From contig JADFXP010000009.1 in the NCBI GenBank assembly GCA_015233465.1, forward strand, positions 44,883 through 108,882: a stretch of 64,000 nt of DNA. The letters are read 5' to 3'. Shown here piece after piece: positions 60,051 through 64,000 of the stretch. Origin of the DNA: Candidatus Magnetominusculus dajiuhuensis (lineage in GTDB: Bacteria; Nitrospirota; Thermodesulfovibrionia; Thermodesulfovibrionales; Magnetobacteriaceae). The position numbers and the translations under genes are program-made. Position 1 is the first letter of the stretch. Every line of letters starts with the position of its first letter. Below the pieces are notes generated by a model. The model was not told where the DNA came from, did not search any database, and worked only from the letters and a program-made list of their open reading frames with translations.

Positions 60051-63000
60051 ATGAGTAGAAAGACTGTGACAGTTGATGGTTGTACTGCATGTGCTCATGT
60101 AGTTCATGCCGTCAATGAGATAGTAACTATTTATCCGATAACCCCGTCTTCGCCAATTGCAGAGATATGTGACGCTAAGTCGGCTGCAGGTGAGAAAAAT
60201 ATCTGGGGATCAGTGCCTCGTGTAGGACAGATGCAGTCAGAGGCAGGAGTTGCTGGAGCAGTACACGGCTCTCTTACAACAGGGGCAATGGCAACAACGA
60301 TTTCCGCTTCTCAGGGATTATTATTAATAATGCCTAATATGTTTAAGATTGCTGGAGAATTAACCTCAACTGTATTTCATATAACCGCTCGTGCAATAGC
60401 AGCACAGGGTCTATCCATATTTGGCGATCATTCTGATATTATGGCAGTCAGATCTACTGGATTTGCAATGCTTGGGGCAAAAAATGTTCAGGAATCAATG
60501 GATTTTGCTTTAATTTGTCAGGCTGCAACTTTGGAATCAAGGATTCCATTTCTGAATTTCAATGATGGATTTAGGACATCTCATGAGGTATCAAAGATTG
60601 AGGAGCTAACCTTTGATGACATGAGGGCAATGATTGACAATGATCTCGTACTCGCTCATCGTATGAGGGGTCTATCACCAGATCGTCCAATGATGAGAGG
60701 AACAGCTCAAAATCCTGACGTATATTTCCAAGGCAGGGAGACTGTAAATAAATATTATAATGCAACGCCTGCAATTGTTCAAAAGACAATGGACAAGTTT
60801 GCGAAATTGGTAGGAAGGCAGTATCATCTGTTTGATTATCATGGGGCTGAAAATGCTGATAGAGTTATTGTTGTTATGGGTTCAGGCGGTGAGGTTGTTG
60901 AGAGCACAGTTGACGCTCTTAATGCAAAGGGAGCAAAGCTTGGATTAGTACAGGTAAGGCTTTACAGGCCGTTTGATGTAGATGCATTTGCTAAGTCTCT
61001 GCCTGCAACTGTTAAGTCAATAGCAGTACTTGACCGCACAAAAGAGCCGGGTTCAACTGGCGAGCCTCTTTATCTTGACGTAAGGGCAGCCCTTGCTGAG
61101 GCAATTGATAATGGAACCGCAAACTTGAAGAAGATGCCAAAGATAGTTGGCGGACGTTATGGACTTGGTTCAAAGGACTTTACTCCTGCAATGGTAAAGG
61201 CGGTGTTTGATAATATCAAGACAGCTAAGCCAAAGAATCATTTCACAGTAGGTATTAATGATGACGTAGCAGGGACATCTCTTACAGTGGATGAGGCATT
61301 TGATATAGAAAAGGGCAAGTCATTTAGGGCATTATTCTATGGACTTGGCGCAGATGGAACTGTTGGCGCAAATAAAAACACCATTAAGATTATTGGAACA
61401 GAGACAGATAATTTTGCTCAAGGCTATTTTGTATATGACTCAAAGAAATCTGGCTCAATCACAACATCTCACGTTAGATTTGGTCAGGATAAGATTACGC
61501 ACCCATATCTAATTTCAAAGGCTAATTTTATTGCCTGTCACAATACCACATTCCTTCAAAAGTATGATATGCTTGCTAACGCTTTAGACGGCGCAACATT
61601 CCTTTTGACAACAGAGGCAAATAAGGATGAGGTATGGGATACTCTTCCAAAACAGGTTCAAGAAAATCTGATCAAAAAGAAGATGAAGTTTTACATAATT
61701 GACGCTATAGCCCTTGCTAAGCAGATCGGTCTTGGAAGTATGATCAATATGATTATGCAGACAGCATTTTTTGTTATATCTGATATAATGCCTAAGGATC
61801 AGGCAATAAAATCAATAAAATATGCAATCAAAAAGACCTATCAGAAAAAAGGTGATGCTGTAGTTGAGCAGAACTATAAAGCAGTAGATGTTGCCTTAAA
61901 TAATATTGTTGAGATAGCGATACCTAAAAAGGCTACAAGTAAGCTGACTATGCGTTTGGCAGTGCCAGATCATGCCCCTGACTTTGTAAAGAGTGTAACA
62001 GCAAAGATTATCGAAGGGTATGGAGATACGATTCCAGTATCAGGTATGCCTGATGATGGAACATGGCCGACTGGAACTACACAATACGAAAAGAGAGACA
62101 TCGCAGTAACTATTCCAAAATGGGACAAGGACGCATGTATTCAATGCGGAACATGTTCATTTGTATGTCCTCATGCAGCTATAAGGATTAAGGTTTACGA
62201 TGCAAAGGCATTAGCAAAGGCACCAAAGCATTATGACAGCGTAGATGCAAAGGGCGCAGATTTTAAGGATATGAAGTTTAATGTAGCAGTAGCATCAGAG
62301 GACTGCACAGGCTGCGGATCATGTGTATTTATGTGTCCAGTACGTCAGAAAGACACTTCAGGCGAGAAGACGGATAAACGCGCAATTAACATGAGCGATG
62401 ATAAAGAATACAGGGCTCATCAGATTGAAAACTATAAATTCTTCCTAAACATCCCTGAAACAGACCCATCATTGGTAAAACTTACCACACTTAAAGGCAC
62501 ACAGCTTGTTAAGCCGCTCTTTGAGTATTCAGGGGCATGTGCAGGATGTGGAGAGACTCCTTATCTTAAACTTTTGACCCAGTTATTTGGCGACAGATTA
62601 ATGATAGCCAATGCAACGGGCTGTTCATCCATATATGGTGGTAACCTGCCTACAACTCCTTATGCGAAGAGAGTAGACGGAAGAGGCCCATCATGGTCTA
62701 ACTCTCTGTTTGAAGACGCTGCAGAGTTTGGTATTGGAATGAGATTTACCGTCAACAAATTTAATGGTTTGGCTCTTGAGTTGTTAGATACTTTAAAGGT
62801 AGACAAGACACTTGCAGATGCAATTAAAAATGCAGATCAGTCTACACAGGCAGGAATTGAAGAACAAAGGGCAAGGGTAGTAGAGCTTAAAAAGAAACTT
62901 GCAAAGGATAAATCTTATGAAGCAAAGAGCTTAATCTCACTTGCCGATTATTTAGTCAAGAAATCAGTATGGTCAATAGGTGGAGACGGCTGGGGTTATG

Positions 63001-63614
63001 ATATAGGTTACGGAGGCGTTGATCAGGTATTAGCATCTGGCGAGAATATGAACATCATGATCTTGGACACAGAGGTGTATTCTAATACAGGCGGACAGAT
63101 GTCAAAATCCACGCCAATAGGAGCTGTAGCACAGTTTGCAGCAGCAGGTAAGGCATCACCAAAGAAAAATATTGGAATGATAATTGCCACATATGGAAAC
63201 GTATATGTAGCTCAGATAGCATTTGGGGCAAATCCAGCCCAAGCAATCAAGGCATTCCTTGAGGCAGAGGCATATAATGGACCGTCACTAATAATTGCGT
63301 ATGCAAACTGTATAGCTCATGGTATTAACATGACAGAAGGCATACAGGAGCAGAAGAATGCAGTAGCCTGCGGACATTGGCCATTATATCGTTACAACCC
63401 AGCATTAGAGGCAAAGGGCGAAAATCCAATGGTTATAGACAGCAAAGAGCCGACTATGACATTTGAGGAATATGCTTATAATGAGAATCGTTATAAGATG
63501 TTAAGGAATTCAAATCCAGAGGCAGCGAAGAAGCTGATGGCACTGGCGGATGCGGATACAAAGAGAAGATGGAAGTACATGCAGCATCGTGCTACATGGA
63601 ATATGAAGGGATAA
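60051..63614 (+). CDS. nifJ: Pyruvate:ferredoxin (flavodoxin) oxidoreductase
   Basis: 1187 residues from ATG 60051, behind TAGGAGGA; an earlier frame start lacks a site. Domains in order: pyrimidine-binding TPP domain ('VTIYPITPSSPIAEI'), transketolase C-like domain, gamma domain, two 4Fe-4S ferredoxin clusters ('CIQCGTCSFVCPHAA', 'CTGCGSCVFMCPVRQ'), and TPP pyrophosphate-binding domain ('YSGACAGCGETPYL', 'IANATGCSSIYGGNLP', 'DTEVYSNTGGQMSKS'). It splits pyruvate with CoA into acetyl-CoA and CO2, reducing ferredoxin, or works in reverse for carbon fixation. Full length for the single-chain form. Confidence 0.97.
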   Translation: MSRKTVTVDGCTACAHVVHAVNEIVTIYPITPSSPIAEICDAKSAAGEKNIWGSVPRVGQMQSEAGVAGAVHGSLTTGAMATTISASQGLLLIMPNMFKIAGELTSTVFHITARAIAAQGLSIFGDHSDIMAVRSTGFAMLGAKNVQESMDFALICQAATLESRIPFLNFNDGFRTSHEVSKIEELTFDDMRAMIDNDLVLAHRMRGLSPDRPMMRGTAQNPDVYFQGRETVNKYYNATPAIVQKTMDKFAKLVGRQYHLFDYHGAENADRVIVVMGSGGEVVESTVDALNAKGAKLGLVQVRLYRPFDVDAFAKSLPATVKSIAVLDRTKEPGSTGEPLYLDVRAALAEAIDNGTANLKKMPKIVGGRYGLGSKDFTPAMVKAVFDNIKTAKPKNHFTVGINDDVAGTSLTVDEAFDIEKGKSFRALFYGLGADGTVGANKNTIKIIGTETDNFAQGYFVYDSKKSGSITTSHVRFGQDKITHPYLISKANFIACHNTTFLQKYDMLANALDGATFLLTTEANKDEVWDTLPKQVQENLIKKKMKFYIIDAIALAKQIGLGSMINMIMQTAFFVISDIMPKDQAIKSIKYAIKKTYQKKGDAVVEQNYKAVDVALNNIVEIAIPKKATSKLTMRLAVPDHAPDFVKSVTAKIIEGYGDTIPVSGMPDDGTWPTGTTQYEKRDIAVTIPKWDKDACIQCGTCSFVCPHAAIRIKVYDAKALAKAPKHYDSVDAKGADFKDMKFNVAVASEDCTGCGSCVFMCPVRQKDTSGEKTDKRAINMSDDKEYRAHQIENYKFFLNIPETDPSLVKLTTLKGTQLVKPLFEYSGACAGCGETPYLKLLTQLFGDRLMIANATGCSSIYGGNLPTTPYAKRVDGRGPSWSNSLFEDAAEFGIGMRFTVNKFNGLALELLDTLKVDKTLADAIKNADQSTQAGIEEQRARVVELKKKLAKDKSYEAKSLISLADYLVKKSVWSIGGDGWGYDIGYGGVDQVLASGENMNIMILDTEVYSNTGGQMSKSTPIGAVAQFAAAGKASPKKNIGMIIATYGNVYVAQIAFGANPAQAIKAFLEAEAYNGPSLIIAYANCIAHGINMTEGIQEQKNAVACGHWPLYRYNPALEAKGENPMVIDSKEPTMTFEEYAYNENRYKMLRNSNPEAAKKLMALADADTKRRWKYMQHRATWNMKG

Positions 63615-63630
63615 GCAGCATATAGAAGTT

Positions 63631-63668
63631 AAAAAAGGGACATCTCAGTAAAGAGATGTCCCTTTTTT
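63631..63668 (+). terminator. Strong Rho-independent terminator of the PFOR gene
   Basis: A perfect 16-bp stem (63631-63646 with 63653-63668) with loop AGTAAA, an A-run on the left and six Ts on the right, 16 bases after the PFOR stop. It could function in both directions. Confidence 0.92.
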
Positions 63669-63671
63669 GTT

Positions 63672-63805
63672 TAAAGGCATCTACAAGGGCTCTGCCCTTG
63701 ACCCGCAAAGGGACACGTCCCTTTGAACCCGTATTTAATTAATATAATATAAAAGGGTCAAGGGGGCGAGCCTCCTTGCTGGATTTTAAGGGCAGAGCCC
63801 TTAAG
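63672..63805. repeat. Paired family A repeats in inverted arrangement, copies 11 and 12
   Basis: A minus copy ('aagggctctgccctt', 'aaagggacacgtcccttt') and a plus copy ('aagggggcgagcctcctt', 'aagggcagagccctt') flank an AT-rich centre. It begins with 'aaaggcatcta', the mirror of the 'tagatgccttt' end of the copy at 33.6 kb. Confidence 0.8.
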
Positions 63806-63896
63806 TATTTAGAATATTGATAATTCAAGACCTTACCTTTTCTTCCACTCCACTAAAGTGTTTTAACCTTGAGTTTTTTTAATTATTGAGTAAAAT

Positions 63897-64000
63897 ATGA
63901 TTATGAATAAATATTCTAATACATATGACCATTGCAATTTAACATTTTTCTCTTATCCAACTAAAGAAGGTACATTTGTATTTGTTTGCGAGCAATTAAG
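63897..64000 (+). CDS. Start of a hypothetical gene, cut by the window end
   Basis: An open frame from ATG 63897 (or 63903) runs off the right edge: 'MNKYSNTYDHCNLTFFSYP' and 'TKEGTFVFVCEQL'. No ribosome-binding site is evident, and the visible part resembles nothing I know. Coding status uncertain. Confidence 0.3.
   Translation, partial: MIMNKYSNTYDHCNLTFFSYPTKEGTFVFVCEQL

Overview
The window is about 64 kb of AT-rich, gene-dense bacterial chromosome. A Gram-negative, diderm host is indicated by an outer-membrane beta-barrel protein, a lipoprotein with a lipobox, a GT9 heptosyltransferase-like enzyme and signal peptides on the c-type cytochromes. The metabolic genes (MqnA of the futalosine menaquinone route, a single-chain pyruvate:ferredoxin oxidoreductase, cbb3 oxidase, a DUF3786/iron-sulfur protein, an orphan PetD-like cytochrome b half) fit a Nitrospirota/Thermodesulfovibrionia-like or related deltaproteobacterial-type anaerobe or microaerophile. 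That placement is inference: no rRNA or marker set is present.

Layout. 0-4 kb: a HEAT-repeat protein, three consecutive coiled-coil proteins and a STAS-domain protein, function unknown. 4.4-9.7 kb: a signalling block (HD-GYP phosphodiesterase, histidine kinase, HDOD protein overlapping an orphan GspF/PilC-like membrane protein, secreted FGE-fold protein). 10.0-13.6 kb: two overlapping reverse transcriptase genes that match the DRT type 3 (Drt3a/Drt3b) antiphage system, followed by a structured non-coding stretch with a CACACAC tract, my candidate for the system's ncRNA. 13.6-15.7 kb: a graveyard of toxin-antitoxin genes (a broken XRE/HigA-like pair, two broken hicA copies, one intact hicAB, one hicB) with a short repeat containing 'accggggacagacactc'. 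15.8-24.5 kb: patatin, RtcB, a small coupled gene pair, MqnA, a response regulator-GGDEF protein, CoaE, Nudix, a chorismate-binding enzyme and a cyclophilin. 24.6-30.6 kb: FeoB, a small duplicated-motif protein, and a PstS-like protein paired with a large histidine kinase. 30.8-35.2 kb: aminotransferase, homoserine dehydrogenase, TusA-like and MoeB-like proteins, then a decayed restriction-modification locus. 35.2-47.4 kb: aldolase/SDR fusion, GT9, orphan PetD, PgpA, OsmC, ABC ATPase, beta-barrel protein, tRNA-Arg, UvrB, cyclase-FHA protein and IlvE. 47.5-55 kb: a cbb3 oxidase operon (two diheme cytochromes, CcoN, CcoO, a CcoS-like protein, a small membrane protein, CcoI, then a SafE-type protein). 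55.3-64 kb: GIY-YIG protein, acyl-CoA ligase, polyferredoxin, ankyrin lipoprotein, DUF3786 protein and PFOR.

Two families of short palindromic repeats are scattered between genes. Family A is a pair of GC-rich hairpins; family B is a 'tagggg-cag...cctgccc' type. Several copies lie directly against coding sequence. They encode the last residues of two proteins (the ABC ATPase and the polyferredoxin) or sit where the next gene's Shine-Dalgarno or start codon lies. The DRT3 locus is the most interesting defence element. The family itself is known; the ncRNA proposed here, the lineage and the decayed surroundings are what merit checking.
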